A program made the position numbers and the translations under genes. The notes beneath the pieces are model-generated. The model made no database searches. It was not told the DNA's origin and was given only the letters and a program-made list of their open reading frames with translations. A stretch of DNA of 64,000 bases from Cellvibrio sp. 79 (GTDB lineage Bacteria; Pseudomonadota; Gammaproteobacteria; Pseudomonadales; Cellvibrionaceae): contig MVDH01000003.1 of NCBI GenBank assembly GCA_003056245.1, forward strand, positions 659,957 through 723,956. Direction: 5' to 3'. Shown one piece after another: positions 36,344 to 45,813 of this stretch; within the stretch, counting starts at the first letter, position 1, and the number at the start of each line of letters is the position of its first letter.

Positions 36344-36934
36344 TCAGAGTTTTTTGCGGATACGGCTAAGCTGGGTTGGCGTAATTCCCAAATGCGACGC
36401 GATATGGTGTTGTGATAAACGCTCAACCAGAAATGGATAATCTTCAATAAATTGCAAGTAGCGTTGGGTCGCATCTTCCTGGACGATGGCAACTTCGCGT
36501 GCATCCTTGGCGAGCAGCCAGTTGCGTTCCAGATAATAAATCTGGAAGAGTTTTAAATCCTCATGCGCATGTAGCAATGAACGGTACGCAGGAAAATCGA
36601 TTTCAATAATCTGCGCGGGCTCCAATGCCACAATTGCAAATTGCGATGGCTCATGGCGCAGCAACGCGGTCATGGAACCGGGGAATGTACCTTCATAGAA
36701 AAAATTTTTATTGTATTCGTTGCCGTTTTCGTCGGTGATAAACGTTCTGAACAAACCGGTATACACAAAGGCAAATGACGGTGGAATTTCGCCTAATGGA
36801 TATAACACCTGATGTTTTTTTAATTCGCGATATTTGCAGATCCCCATAAATTCCGTCCATGTTTCTGCGCCTATCGGTGAATAGGAATCCATGGTTTTTT
36901 TCAAGGCATTAAATGCGTCGGTTGCAGCGTTCAT
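36344..36934 (-). CDS. Crp/Fnr-family transcriptional regulator
   Basis: 196 residues from the ATG at 36934, preceded by CCGGGA; an ATG 21 bases upstream is an alternative. The N-terminal cyclic-nucleotide-type barrel (KKHQVLYPLGEIPPSFAFVY) is followed by a dimer helix and a short C-terminal helix-turn-helix (HHIASHLGITPTQLSRIRKK). No FNR-type N-terminal Cys cluster is visible, so it is not a classic oxygen sensor. Its position suggests control of the nitroreductase-DUF606-GNAT genes. Confidence 0.88.
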   Translation of the reverse strand: MNAATDAFNALKKTMDSYSPIGAETWTEFMGICKYRELKKHQVLYPLGEIPPSFAFVYTGLFRTFITDENGNEYNKNFFYEGTFPGSMTALLRHEPSQFAIVALEPAQIIEIDFPAYRSLLHAHEDLKLFQIYYLERNWLLAKDAREVAIVQEDATQRYLQFIEDYPFLVERLSQHHIASHLGITPTQLSRIRKKL

Positions 36935-37015
36935 GCAAAATCCCGGTTTCTTCATACAGTGAGGCTGATTGTAGGTAATACGCTGAAAATCCTCCAAGGT
37001 TTTTTACACAACAAA

Positions 37016-37046
37016 AAAAGCCCTTGTGCATAACACAAGGGCTTTT
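37016..37046 (-). terminator. Terminator of the double pectate lyase gene
   Basis: AAAAGCCCTTGTG (37016-37028) pairs perfectly with CACAAGGGCTTTT (37034-37046); on the minus strand it ends in a T run, 32 bases after the lyase stop. Confidence 0.92.
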
Positions 37047-37077
37047 GCTGATACGACTTACTGAATTGCTTTTTAGT

Positions 37078-40000
37078 TTAACGATTCTGGCAAGATGATT
37101 TGCCTAAACCCAGAACATAATACTTATCCGCCGCCAGTGGAGAGTTGTAAGGGATCTGGCCGTATTTGCCCGCGGTTGCATTCACGTAATCCACCAGATC
37201 CTGCCCCGCTGCGAAACGCCAGCTGTTAATTGTTGTTTGTGATGCAGCAGTGTAATTACTGGCAAGATTGGCAACAGTACCGTTGGTAGCGGTCAGCGTC
37301 GTTTTGGTGGCCGCAGTCAAGTTACATGCGCTGTCACCAAACCAGAGGAAGTTGCGATCATTGCGGAAGGAGCCATCGCTAATATCTTTAAACAGATTGC
37401 TGCTGACTTCTGCTAATGAAGCTTCAACTGTGCTCTTTTCCTGATGCACTGCATTTACCACAAATACACTGTCTTCCATCAACGCACTTGCACCCACGCG
37501 CAAACTCAAAATCTGGTTGCGATAATTCATAAACACGTTGTTGAACATATGGGTTTTACCATGGCGTAACAGCGGTACACGACGCAGAGTGTTGCCCAAT
37601 AATTTGTAGCTGTCGTCAGTGGTGATAAATGCGTTGTTGTGCATAGTCGTAGTAATTTGTTTATCAATGGTGTGACTGTCGCTGGAACCGTGCAGCACGG
37701 CGCGTTTCACATTGATCAAACGGTTGAACGACATTGTCACGTTGTACGCACCGACTTTCACATCAAACGCCGAATCACCCGTAGTATCGAAATTATTTTT
37801 GTGAATCCAGATATCGTGTGATGCACCGGTGGAGCGAATCATATCCGGATCGCAATAATGGTCTTCGGTATGGCCCGCACCTTTGAAATTCAAATGCGTC
37901 AGGATCACACTGTTTGCCGTTTGCGTTGGTGTGCCGGTTTGGTCTTTACCAATCGCGAAACCACTGAACAGGAAGTAAGCTTCGCTGCCGCGACCATCGA
38001 TAGTTTTATTGGAGCCAATCACCGGATTGCGAATCGGGTTGTTGGATTTGTTCATCGCGGTGTTAAAAAATTGCGTTACACAATTTGCACTGCTCACACC
38101 ATTTTTTGCACACCATTGTGTGTAGTTCACGCACTCTGCTTCGGTTGCGCCGAGAATCGATTGCACAGTCGGATTGCTGCAACCCAAACGGTACATACCA
38201 ATTTCGCTCGGCTGCGCGAATTGGATTTTGTCGAACACAATCCAGTTATGCGCTTCGCCGGTAATGGCAGTAAGAATTTGTTGTTCAACCGAAGTGCTGG
38301 AATTTTTGGTAATGATGGTGAGTTTGCTGTTGCCGTTTGGATCAAAACCGCCGAGCGCTTTTTCACCGTAACCAACAGGCTTACCCAATGTTTTGGACAA
38401 ACAGCTCACAATTTCCTGATCGGTTTTTAAGGAAGTATCGCGCCAGTTAACGGAAGGGTTGGTTGCCAAACGAATACAGTCGGCACTGATGCTGCCGTCG
38501 TCAGGAATTGATGACGTACTGCTACTGGATTTGCTCGACGCCACACTTGAACTCGCCAGCGAGCTACTCACCACAATTGCACTGCTCGCCACTGACGATT
38601 TACTGCTTGCGGGTGTTGACGAAGGCGCTGAGGAAGATGCCGGTTTTGAACTCGTGGACACAGAAGAGGTGGTAGTGTTACCAATTTTACCGACACCTGC
38701 GTTCGCCATCACTACCGCCGGAACATTATTGGCTGCATCTTTTTGCACGCTGTAAGGCACAGACACTGAACAGGTTGATTGCAATTGGCCATTCACGATT
38801 TGCGGAATCACCAACGCGCCATTACCCACAGTGCGGCTGTAATAGATGCTAGGTAACACGGTGTTGTCGTTATTGGTTTGCCAACATCCGGCAACGTCAG
38901 AATCATCAGATGCAATCAGCGGATTGTTTACATTGTAGAAATAATTGCTCTCCACCAATGCTTTGGCATTCATGCGGGAATTTATTGCATGGAACATGTA
39001 ATCAATCGTGTCGTTGGACCAGTAGTTATTATAAATATGCACCAACGCGTGACGAATTAACGGCGTGCGTTGTTCAATATTTTTGTACCAGTTGTGATGG
39101 AAAGTGATATTGGTATTTTCACTGTCACTGTCACTTGAACCGATCAAACCGGCGCGGCTTGAATCATTAAACACGTTGTATGACACAGTCACGTTGGTCA
39201 CGCCGGATTTCATATCCAGCAATGAATCGTAACCGTCTTTTTCCCCACCGGACGCTTCGAGTTTGTTGTGGTCTACCCACACACGGTCCACGCCGCTTTC
39301 TATGCCTATCGCATCACCACCATTGGAAGTTGGCGATCCGCTCTTTTTCACGTTGCGAATGTGTACGTTCTGGATGATAACGTTAGACGCCTCACGCACA
39401 TGGATACCGATTTCTTCGAACAACGCATTGGTGCCCACACCAATGATGGAAACGTTGCTCATCTTTTTAATTTCAATGACGTCGGCCTGGGTATTACAGC
39501 CTTGCGCGGTGGTGTTCGCATGGCTAATGGTGCCATTAACTTTGATCACAATCGGTTCGCTCGTTGACGAGCGACTACACAACGCCGCATTTAATTGCGT
39601 GCCGGTGCTCACGGTAACCTCGCGACCGCCTTGACCGCCGGTCACATTCGCGTAGGCCGCAAAGCCTTCAATTTTTGCCGGGCGTATCGTGCCATCGAAT
39701 GAGGAAACGCTGCTTGAGCTTCTCACCGACGAACTCGATACCGGCGCACTACTTGGTGTTGCAGAGGATTGACTGCTGGACGATGGAGCGCTGCTGGGTA
39801 CTGCTGAAGATTTACTACTGCTGGACGCTGGCACACTGCTGGATACTACCGATGAGGTAGCACCCACAATACCGTAAGGTGCGGGTTGGGCCGAGCAAGT
39901 GGCCGCCGCAATACAACTGGCATTATTTTCCCAACCCCAACCGCTAGTCGTTGTGGTACATAAGGGCCACAAACCCTGACCGTACCAATTACATTGCAGA

Positions 40001-40578
40001 CCGCCATTGTTGGCAACCGACGAACTACTTACTACTGCAACGGATGAGCGCGAGGAACTGGTCGCTGCCACACTGGACGGCGCAACGCTTGAAACCGCCA
40101 CCGAGGAGACCGCGCCATTCGCGTTATAGACTTCGATTTCGGCGATGCTCGGTGCACCGCTTGCAGACACAATTAAATTCAATTTTTTCGCACTGCGGTT
40201 CCCCACATTCACAACACGTTCGGCGCCGATCCCGGTACCCGTTGCGTAAACGGTTCCGCTGTCATTATCGACCAGACTCCAATTTGTTACACGAGTACCG
40301 GATTCACGCAGAATTACGGTGTTGAAACTGATCGCGCTACTCCACTTAACAGAGATGCGCTGATTACTAGTACCACTCGCCGTTGAGTAGGTAGCGACGT
40401 TGCCGTCACGCACCAACTTGGTGTTGTCAAAACCGGAACCATCGGCGCCAGCACCCGGGCCCGTCAATGCCAGGTTGGCACCGAGTGTTTGTGCCTGCAC
40501 AGCGCAGGCGAGCAGCGTACTGGCCGCTGTGAATACAGCAAGATGGCCAATACGGCGAACGTTATTATCGGATTTCAT
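37078..40578 (-). CDS. Secreted double pectate lyase (PL1-PL1) with CBM10
   Basis: 1166 residues. Signal peptide to about residue 30, then a discoidin-like beta domain (31-155), a Ser-rich linker, a CBM10 with [14 protein letters not shown] and [11 protein letters not shown] (~194-231), and a second Ser linker. A pectate lyase domain follows (~300-640: [49 protein letters not shown]), then a third Ser linker and a second, different PL1-type domain (~705-1166: [50 protein letters not shown]). It should cleave demethylated pectin by beta-elimination outside the cell. Poly-Ser linkers and CBM10 are hallmarks of Cellvibrio-like bacteria. Confidence 0.95.
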   Translation of the reverse strand: MKSDNNVRRIGHLAVFTAASTLLACAVQAQTLGANLALTGPGAGADGSGFDNTKLVRDGNVATYSTASGTSNQRISVKWSSAISFNTVILRESGTRVTNWSLVDNDSGTVYATGTGIGAERVVNVGNRSAKKLNLIVSASGAPSIAEIEVYNANGAVSSVAVSSVAPSSVAATSSSRSSVAVVSSSSVANNGGLQCNWYGQGLWPLCTTTTSGWGWENNASCIAAATCSAQPAPYGIVGATSSVVSSSVPASSSSKSSAVPSSAPSSSSQSSATPSSAPVSSSSVRSSSSVSSFDGTIRPAKIEGFAAYANVTGGQGGREVTVSTGTQLNAALCSRSSTSEPIVIKVNGTISHANTTAQGCNTQADVIEIKKMSNVSIIGVGTNALFEEIGIHVREASNVIIQNVHIRNVKKSGSPTSNGGDAIGIESGVDRVWVDHNKLEASGGEKDGYDSLLDMKSGVTNVTVSYNVFNDSSRAGLIGSSDSDSENTNITFHHNWYKNIEQRTPLIRHALVHIYNNYWSNDTIDYMFHAINSRMNAKALVESNYFYNVNNPLIASDDSDVAGCWQTNNDNTVLPSIYYSRTVGNGALVIPQIVNGQLQSTCSVSVPYSVQKDAANNVPAVVMANAGVGKIGNTTTSSVSTSSKPASSSAPSSTPASSKSSVASSAIVVSSSLASSSVASSKSSSSTSSIPDDGSISADCIRLATNPSVNWRDTSLKTDQEIVSCLSKTLGKPVGYGEKALGGFDPNGNSKLTIITKNSSTSVEQQILTAITGEAHNWIVFDKIQFAQPSEIGMYRLGCSNPTVQSILGATEAECVNYTQWCAKNGVSSANCVTQFFNTAMNKSNNPIRNPVIGSNKTIDGRGSEAYFLFSGFAIGKDQTGTPTQTANSVILTHLNFKGAGHTEDHYCDPDMIRSTGASHDIWIHKNNFDTTGDSAFDVKVGAYNVTMSFNRLINVKRAVLHGSSDSHTIDKQITTTMHNNAFITTDDSYKLLGNTLRRVPLLRHGKTHMFNNVFMNYRNQILSLRVGASALMEDSVFVVNAVHQEKSTVEASLAEVSSNLFKDISDGSFRNDRNFLWFGDSACNLTAATKTTLTATNGTVANLASNYTAASQTTINSWRFAAGQDLVDYVNATAGKYGQIPYNSPLAADKYYVLGLGKSSCQNR

Positions 40579-41077
40579 AGTAATTACCTTGTCACAGCGA
40601 TGTGATTGTCAGTCGGGTTATTTTTATGTAAAAAATAATCAGCGCCCGCCAGTAATGGCAGGGATAAAGACCGAAAAACACCGATGTGCGTACCAACAGG
40701 TAGGCAATAATTCTGACTGCTGGGTTACAACGCAGCACTTTTTGAGTAGGAAAACAAACGGGGATGAACAACGATACAACTCATCCCGGATTTACCGGTT
40801 TTATTTTTGTTATCGAAAATCCGGCAAGACGATACCGCGAGGGCTAGTCCTGCTGCGTACAAGCCATGTACTTGTCGAGGGTTACCATACTGCGCTCGAC
40901 CTCTTGCAACGTCAATGAGGAATACAGCATTTTGCGGCATTTATTGTGATAAAAATACTAAAAAATTGAAAGAAAACGATTACATTTTTTAATAAAAAGT
41001 AATGTAACCGTTATCTTATTCAGGTACATACTTTTATTTAAAATGACAATTAGCCCTGACCTCGATCACTTAACCCT
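40579..41077. other. Upstream region of the double pectate lyase
   Basis: About 500 bases between the lyase start and the stop of the VOC-family gene. No gene was found; short frames look random. It contains an A+T-rich imperfect palindrome (40975-41012), described separately, and presumably the lyase promoter. Confidence 0.55.
40975..41012. promoter_or_regulatory. Imperfect palindrome with LacI-type half sites
   Basis: AACGATTACATT (40975-40986) and AATGTAACCGTT (41001-41012) are inverted copies with one mismatch. TGTAACCGTTAT resembles operators of LacI-family sugar regulators. It lies ~400 bases upstream of the double pectate lyase ATG and ~530 bases upstream of the VOC gene's start region, so the target is not certain. 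Confidence 0.45.
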
Positions 41078-41446
41078 TTATTGCTCCACCAGCCCCTGCT
41101 CCGACCAAACGGCAAACTCGTTGCCGCTCGGTTCAGTGAAGTGAAAGCGAAAGCCGCCAGGGAATTCAAAAATTGGACGGACAATTTCGCCTTTGTTATC
41201 GATGACTTTCTTCAATGTGGATTGAATATTTTCACTGTAAAAAACCAATAAAGCGCCACCGTTTTCTGCTTTATTGCTAAGCTCGGCTTTATAAAAACCA
41301 CCATCCAATCCCTGGTTGGAGAAGGCTGTGTATTCAGGCCCATAATCTACAAACTCCCAACCAAATACAGCAGCGAAAAATGTTTTAGTCGCGTGCAAAT
41401 CATGCGCGGCAAATTCGACGTAATTCAACTTTTCATGGATGTTCAT
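41078..41446 (-). CDS. VOC-family (glyoxalase-like) protein
   Basis: 122 residues, a single vicinal-oxygen-chelate domain: KLNYVEFAAHDLHATKTFF at the start, the metal-side GFRFHFTEPSGNEFAVW at the end. Such proteins include bleomycin-resistance-like and glyoxalase-like enzymes; the substrate is unknown. It stands alone, with the toxin-antitoxin genes upstream on the same strand. Confidence 0.88.
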   Translation of the reverse strand: MNIHEKLNYVEFAAHDLHATKTFFAAVFGWEFVDYGPEYTAFSNQGLDGGFYKAELSNKAENGGALLVFYSENIQSTLKKVIDNKGEIVRPIFEFPGGFRFHFTEPSGNEFAVWSEQGLVEQ

Positions 41447-41490
41447 TGCAAAATTCCTTCCTTCTACTAATTTAAATCACGGCTTTATTG

Positions 41491-41826
41491 CTACGCTCCC
41501 AACAACCTGCGTGCTAATACCGATTGCATATCTCTACGTCCATCGGCGATGACATAGATGATGACGTTGGTTTGAACAATTCGGTAAATGATTCGATAAG
41601 GCTTGAAAAAAGTTTGCCGATATTCGCGGACGCCCACTGCGCTTAGCTCTTTGGGATAATTACCGCGTTCGGGTGAGCGTGAAAGGTTATCGATTATTTT
41701 GGTTAATTGATTGAGCACATGGTTAGCATTTTTACGGCTATCGAATTCTGCTATGTAATCGTAGATTGATTCGAGATCCTGCTCAGCACCTTTCGTTAAC
41801 AGCACTCCATACTTTGGTGCGGCCAT
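41491..41826 (-). CDS. RelE/ParE-family toxin
   Basis: 111 residues of the ParE/RelE fold: YGVLLTKGAEQDLESIYDYI at the start, then VREYRQTFFKPYRIIYRI and YVIADGRRDMQSVLARRL, which is the ParE-like ending. ParE members block DNA gyrase, RelE members cut mRNA; residues fit ParE better. The ATG overlaps the antitoxin stop (TAATG). Confidence 0.9.
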   Translation of the reverse strand: MAAPKYGVLLTKGAEQDLESIYDYIAEFDSRKNANHVLNQLTKIIDNLSRSPERGNYPKELSAVGVREYRQTFFKPYRIIYRIVQTNVIIYVIADGRRDMQSVLARRLLGA

Positions 41827-42101
41827 TACTCAGGTGTCCCCTTTGCCCGCAAGCGAGCAATAACATCTGCTGCAGGTGTAAGCTCGCCTGCCTCTACTTG
41901 CCGATTACCCAACGCGAGAATTTTTAATAACACGAGGGTTTCCTGGGTTTCTTCATAGGATGCAAGATCTTGCAGCACCGCTTTTGCTTCACCGTTTTGA
42001 GTGATGATAAGCGGTTCACGTTGTTCATCCAGGCGCGCAAGGACTTCTGCTGCATTCGCTTTGAGATAACTGATAGGTTTGACTTGCGATGAGTAACGCA
42101 T
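41826..42101 (-). CDS. Phd/YefM-family antitoxin
   Basis: 91 residues from the ATG at 42101, preceded by GGAAAATACC; a TTG 12 bases upstream is the only longer choice. The N-terminus SYLKANAAEVLARLDEQ and IITQNGEAKAVLQDLASYEE is a textbook Phd/YefM DNA-binding half. The C-terminal tail should neutralise the ParE-like toxin downstream. Confidence 0.92.
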   Translation of the reverse strand: MRYSSQVKPISYLKANAAEVLARLDEQREPLIITQNGEAKAVLQDLASYEETQETLVLLKILALGNRQVEAGELTPAADVIARLRAKGTPE

Positions 42102-42136
42102 GGTATTTTCCAATTAATTGTGGAAGACCAAATATA

Positions 42137-42150
42137 GTCTTTTTAAAGAC
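42137..42150. promoter_or_regulatory. Candidate operator of the Phd/ParE pair
   Basis: GTCTTTTTAAAGAC is a perfect palindrome 36 bases upstream of the antitoxin ATG, the usual place for antitoxin binding. Next to it GGCAAAGCATTTGCC (42155-42169) is a short hairpin just after the stop of the second toxin gene and may end that transcript. Confidence 0.5.
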
Positions 42151-42173
42151 CTCAGGCAAAGCATTTGCCAGGG

Positions 42174-42446
42174 TTAATACACCTGATCATGACTTCCCAC
42201 ATCCACCAAAATAATATCTTTATCGGTAATAATAAGTTCCAACACTATTCGATAACCCATATTAATCGACACCGAGGAAAGTCCGTTTAAACGACCTTGC
42301 AAACTGTGTAACCTGAGCGATGGGTGGTAGGGGTTTACTTCCAATAGCTCCAGCGTTTTTTGATATTGATTGCGGAGCTCCGGATGTTTTTTGATGAATT
42401 TGGTGGCTTTTTTAAGATAGGTTTCCGGGTAGATCAATCTATACAT
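42174..42446 (-). CDS. RelE/YafQ-like mRNA interferase toxin
   Basis: 90 residues from the ATG at 42446, inside the end of the antitoxin gene (8-base overlap). Features are KKHPELRNQYQKTLELLEVN, HSLQGRLNGLSSVSINMGYR and the end ILVDVGSHDQVY, typical of the RelE/YafQ group whose members cleave mRNA at the ribosome. The terminal DQVY fits the conserved His/Tyr end of that group. Confidence 0.88.
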   Translation of the reverse strand: MYRLIYPETYLKKATKFIKKHPELRNQYQKTLELLEVNPYHPSLRLHSLQGRLNGLSSVSINMGYRIVLELIITDKDIILVDVGSHDQVY

Positions 42447-42696
42447 CGTCGCTAATCCTGCGCATATGATCAGCAACCGATTCAGTTACAAAACGTCCTG
42501 TAGCCACATCATCTTTCGCTTCCTGTAACGCCATAGCAAGCTCGTATTCACGTAGCTTGTTGTATTTCTCCAAATCCATAATGACGTAGCGATCCCGTCC
42601 CCTCACGGAAATAATTACCTCTTCATCCGTCTTCAGGCGTGCTTCTACAGCAGAGATACCTTTGGTTTTCAGATCATTTGCCGCTAATGTGCCCAT
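42439..42696 (-). CDS. Phd/YefM-like antitoxin, second module
   Basis: 85 residues from the ATG at 42696, with GAAAGGG eight to fourteen bases upstream. It has MGTLAANDLKTKGISAVEAR and VRGRDRYVIMDLEKYNKLRE, the Phd-type N-terminal domain, and an acidic C-terminus (HMRRISDDV). Its only partner is the overlapping RelE/YafQ-like gene. Two different Phd-type antitoxins are thus encoded within 900 bases. Confidence 0.88.
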   Translation of the reverse strand: MGTLAANDLKTKGISAVEARLKTDEEVIISVRGRDRYVIMDLEKYNKLREYELAMALQEAKDDVATGRFVTESVADHMRRISDDV

Positions 42697-42712
42697 AATT
42701 AAGCCCTTTCTA

Positions 42713-42760
42713 TAAAATACTATTAACAGTGCTTTATAGAGTACCACTTAAAATACTATT
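42713..42760. repeat. Direct repeat upstream of the second antitoxin
   Basis: TAAAATACTATT occurs at 42713-42724 and again at 42749-42760, starts 36 bases apart, directly upstream of the antitoxin gene. Two sites about three and a half helix turns apart would suit antitoxin binding. Confidence 0.5.
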
Positions 42761-42774
42761 GAGCAAAAAACATG

Positions 42775-43098
42775 CTACCTCCAAGGCTTATTACGCGTGC
42801 GCTCCACTGCGTCCAGTTTTAGATGCAGTGCGGCTTTGGCGGCAATGTGGGCGCTGACGGGTGCGGTGATGAACAGGAATAAGGCGATCAGTAATTCATG
42901 CAAACTCAAACCATCGCCGCGCGTAGAAAAGAAAATTACCGAGCCTGCGATAACGCCGCCGACACCGAGTGTTGTTGCTTTGGCGGGACCGTGGAGGCGC
43001 ATGTAGAAATCCGGCAAACGCGTGAGACCGATGGAGCCAATCAGCGCAATAATAGCGCCGGCGAGGATAAAAAAGCTGACGAGATATTCAACCCACAT
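42775..43098 (-). CDS. mrpG: Mrp/Pha antiporter subunit G
   Basis: 107 residues from the ATG at 43098, with AGGAAAAC seven bases upstream. Three helices and the MnhG pattern (GSIGLTRLPDFYMRLHGPAK, then TTLGVGGVIAGSVIFF) are clear. It is the last gene of a six-gene Mrp operon that exchanges Na+ or K+ for protons at the inner membrane. Confidence 0.93.
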   Translation of the reverse strand: MWVEYLVSFFILAGAIIALIGSIGLTRLPDFYMRLHGPAKATTLGVGGVIAGSVIFFSTRGDGLSLHELLIALFLFITAPVSAHIAAKAALHLKLDAVERTRNKPWR

Positions 43099-43108
43099 AG
43101 TTGTTTTC

Positions 43109-43378
43109 CTATTCGATGATATCGCCACGCAATAAATATTTGGATAGCGCGACCGTGCCGATAAACCCCATGATCGCAATCAGCAATGCGGCTTCAAAAT
43201 ACAACATGCTGCCCTGGTAAATGCCGAACAACACCAGCAGCGCGATGGTGTTGATATACATGGTGTCCAACGCGACTATGCGGTCCGGCAACGAGGGACC
43301 AATCACCAGGCGGCGCATATTCAGCGCGATGGCGACGGCGAACATAAACATGGCGATACCCACAGCGGTGGTTAGCAT
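43109..43378 (-). CDS. mrpF: Mrp/Pha antiporter subunit F
   Basis: 89 residues, three helices, with the MnhF signature RRLVIGPSLPDRIVALDTMY. It overlaps the subunit E gene by 7 bases and lies 10 bases before subunit G. Confidence 0.93.
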   Translation of the reverse strand: MLTTAVGIAMFMFAVAIALNMRRLVIGPSLPDRIVALDTMYINTIALLVLFGIYQGSMLYFEAALLIAIMGFIGTVALSKYLLRGDIIE

Positions 43379-43929
43379 TCGAATATCTCCTTGAGCGGGG
43401 CTTCGTAGCGTTCTTTGACCAGGCGGATTTCCGCCTCCGGATCAACGACGTGTAAACAGTGCAGTAATAAATAACCACTTTCTTTGTTCACGTCGGCGGA
43501 TACCGTGCCGGGCGTGAGCGAGATAATGCTGGCGAGTAGTGCAATGGTGAAATCGTGGTCGATATCGAGCGGGACTTTTACAAACGCCGGCTGCAACTTA
43601 TTGACCGGACCGAGGATGCGTGCAGCAAGAATCAGGTTGGCGACGATAATGTCGTAAAAAATAATGACGGCCATTTTTATCACCAGCAGCGGTTTGCGGA
43701 TGTGCAGTGCTTCCGGCCAAAACGCTTGTGTTAACCAGGGAATCAACCAGCCGAGAAAAGCACCGAGCAAAATATGGCCGGGGCTGATGCTGTTATTGAG
43801 CAGCAACCAGACGATCACCATATAAACGCTGAGTGTCTTATGGGGAAACCAGCGGCGCGGCTTGAGCGGGCTTTCGCTCGCTATGGGGCCCGCATTGGAA
43901 ACTGGATTTGGGTTCGAATCAGGATTCAT
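43372..43929 (-). CDS. mrpE: Mrp/Pha antiporter subunit E
   Basis: 185 residues from the ATG at 43929, with GGGGAAACC just upstream. After a Pro/Asn-rich head come helices including VYMVIVWLLLNNSISPGHIL, and the conserved segment LLASIISLTPGTVSADVN of MnhE. It begins 10 bases after the subunit D stop. Confidence 0.92.
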   Translation of the reverse strand: MNPDSNPNPVSNAGPIASESPLKPRRWFPHKTLSVYMVIVWLLLNNSISPGHILLGAFLGWLIPWLTQAFWPEALHIRKPLLVIKMAVIIFYDIIVANLILAARILGPVNKLQPAFVKVPLDIDHDFTIALLASIISLTPGTVSADVNKESGYLLLHCLHVVDPEAEIRLVKERYEAPLKEIFEC

Positions 43930-43939
43930 TGGTTTCCCC

Positions 43940-45442
43940 TTATTGCACACGGAATTGCTGCATCGCTTGCAGGTACGCGCCCGGTTCCAGCAGTTGCTGC
44001 GCTACCTTGAAGGTGTAATCCAGTATCGGGCCCGCAAGAAAGGTCACAACGCCAACACAACCGAGCAACCCGATTACGGCCAGCAACGCACCTTTATCGG
44101 CAGCGGGCGCGGATTCAACCTGATCCGTGGTTTGCCAAAAAATCATCGAGCCGGAGCGGCTGAGGGCGATGAGCGTCGTCAGGCTGCCAGCCAGGACAAT
44201 CATCCACAGGATTACCGCATCGGCTTGTACACCGGCTGCGTTGAGCAACAGCAGCTTGCCGATAAACCCGCTAAACGGCGGCAGACCGGCAACGGCCATG
44301 GCCGCGATAAAAAACACCACGCCCAGCAATGCTGATTGCCGCAAGCGCGGACCTTCGGCGATATGGTCGAGCAGTTCGCCGCGCTGGCGCAGGATCAAAT
44401 CGGCAAGCAGGAACATGGCGCCACAAATCATCGTGGAGTGGATTAGATAGTAGAGGCTCGCGGCCAAACCGGCTTCACGATTGAGGGCGATCCCTGCGAG
44501 CAAAGTACCTACCGACACAATCACCAGATAAGCGATCTGCACCCGCAATTCGCGCGCCGATAAAGCCCCGAGCAAACCCATCACCAATGTTATGAGTGCG
44601 ATTGGCCAGAGCCAGAACCACGCAAAATTAGCAAGGATTCCCGCGTTATCACCGAAAATTTGCGTGTAAACGCGGATAATCGCGTAGGCACCTACTTTGG
44701 TCATAATCGCAAACATGGCGGCGACCGGTGCGCTGGCGGCGGCATAGGCGCGCGGCAACCAGAAGTAGAATGGCGCCATGGCGGCTTTGAGGCCGAAGAC
44801 TACCAGCAGCAAGATGCCGGCGGTGGCGGCAAGCGGGGCATCGGCGGGATCGAGTTTGGAAATTTTATCGCCCAGATCAGCCATATTGAGCGAGCCGGTG
44901 ATGCCGTAGAGCGCCGACACGCCCATCAAAAACAGCGCCGAGCCGACCAGATTCACAATCACATAATGCAGCCCGGAACGCGCCCGCTCTACTCCGCGAC
45001 CGTGCAGCAACAGACCGTACGAGGAGATCAACAGGATCTCGAAAAACACGAACAGGTTAAACAGATCGCCCGTAAGGAACGCACCATTCACCCCCACGAG
45101 CAGGAAATGCACCATGCCGTGGAGCCGGTCGCCCGGCGCATCGTGGCCGCGCACGGCATAGGCGAGGCTGAAAAAAGCGAGCACGGCGGTGACCGCTAGC
45201 ATCATTGCGCTGAGGCGATCCAACACCAGAATGATGCCGAATGGCGGGAGCCAATTGCCGGGAGCATAAAGGCGGATCTGGCCGTCATTGGCTTGCATTA
45301 GCAAACCGATACTGACCGCGACCAACGCGGTGGCGGATAACATACTGGTGGTGCGGATCAACTGGCGTCGGCCGGACAATAAAACCAGCAAAATTGCCGT
45401 AATGAGCGGCAGAATGATGGGAAGCAGGATGCCGTGGTTCAA
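43940..45442 (-). CDS. mrpD: Mrp/Pha antiporter subunit D (NuoN-like)
   Basis: 500 residues, about 14 helices, of the proton-conducting antiporter family shared with complex I. GVNGAFLTGDLFNLFVFFEI carries the Glu of the conserved helix, and KAAMAPFYFWLPRAYAAAS is diagnostic. It starts by overlapping subunit C (4 bases). Confidence 0.95.
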   Translation of the reverse strand: MNHGILLPIILPLITAILLVLLSGRRQLIRTTSMLSATALVAVSIGLLMQANDGQIRLYAPGNWLPPFGIILVLDRLSAMMLAVTAVLAFFSLAYAVRGHDAPGDRLHGMVHFLLVGVNGAFLTGDLFNLFVFFEILLISSYGLLLHGRGVERARSGLHYVIVNLVGSALFLMGVSALYGITGSLNMADLGDKISKLDPADAPLAATAGILLLVVFGLKAAMAPFYFWLPRAYAAASAPVAAMFAIMTKVGAYAIIRVYTQIFGDNAGILANFAWFWLWPIALITLVMGLLGALSARELRVQIAYLVIVSVGTLLAGIALNREAGLAASLYYLIHSTMICGAMFLLADLILRQRGELLDHIAEGPRLRQSALLGVVFFIAAMAVAGLPPFSGFIGKLLLLNAAGVQADAVILWMIVLAGSLTTLIALSRSGSMIFWQTTDQVESAPAADKGALLAVIGLLGCVGVVTFLAGPILDYTFKVAQQLLEPGAYLQAMQQFRVQ

Positions 45443-45813
45443 ACCTCGTCCTCCTCTAATGGGCGCACGGGTTTGGCCGGTTTTTCACCGATGGCAGCGC
45501 CACCATCCACATGGTCGTTCCCGAGTTCGGCGCGGGCGCGCAGGGACAGCACCAACAGGAACGCCGTCATCGCAAAACCGATGACGATGGCAGTTAGCAC
45601 TAGCGCCTGGGGAATGGGATCGGCATAGGTTTCGGATGAACCAATCACCGCCGGTGCGCCGGCGCGCAATCTGCCCATCACGAAGATAAACAGGTTCACC
45701 GCGTAAGAGAGCAACGTCAGGCCAAGGATCACCGGAAAAGTACGGGCGCGCAGCAGCAGGTACACGCCGCAACTCACCAGCACCGCAATAACAACAGCAA
45801 CGAGCGCTTCCAT
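45439..45813 (-). CDS. mrpC: Mrp/Pha antiporter subunit C (NuoK-like)
   Basis: 124 residues, three helices, with LLLRARTFPVILGLTLLSYA and DPIPQALVLTAIVIGFAMTA, the MnhC/NuoK pattern. The one-base overlap with subunit A/B and four-base overlap with subunit D show tight coupling. Confidence 0.95.
   Translation of the reverse strand: MEALVAVVIAVLVSCGVYLLLRARTFPVILGLTLLSYAVNLFIFVMGRLRAGAPAVIGSSETYADPIPQALVLTAIVIGFAMTAFLLVLSLRARAELGNDHVDGGAAIGEKPAKPVRPLEEDEV

Noticed and set aside
40725-40940. Small minus-strand frame upstream of the pectate lyase
   Set aside because: No ribosome binding site, composition not protein-like, and it lies in a region expected to hold the promoter.
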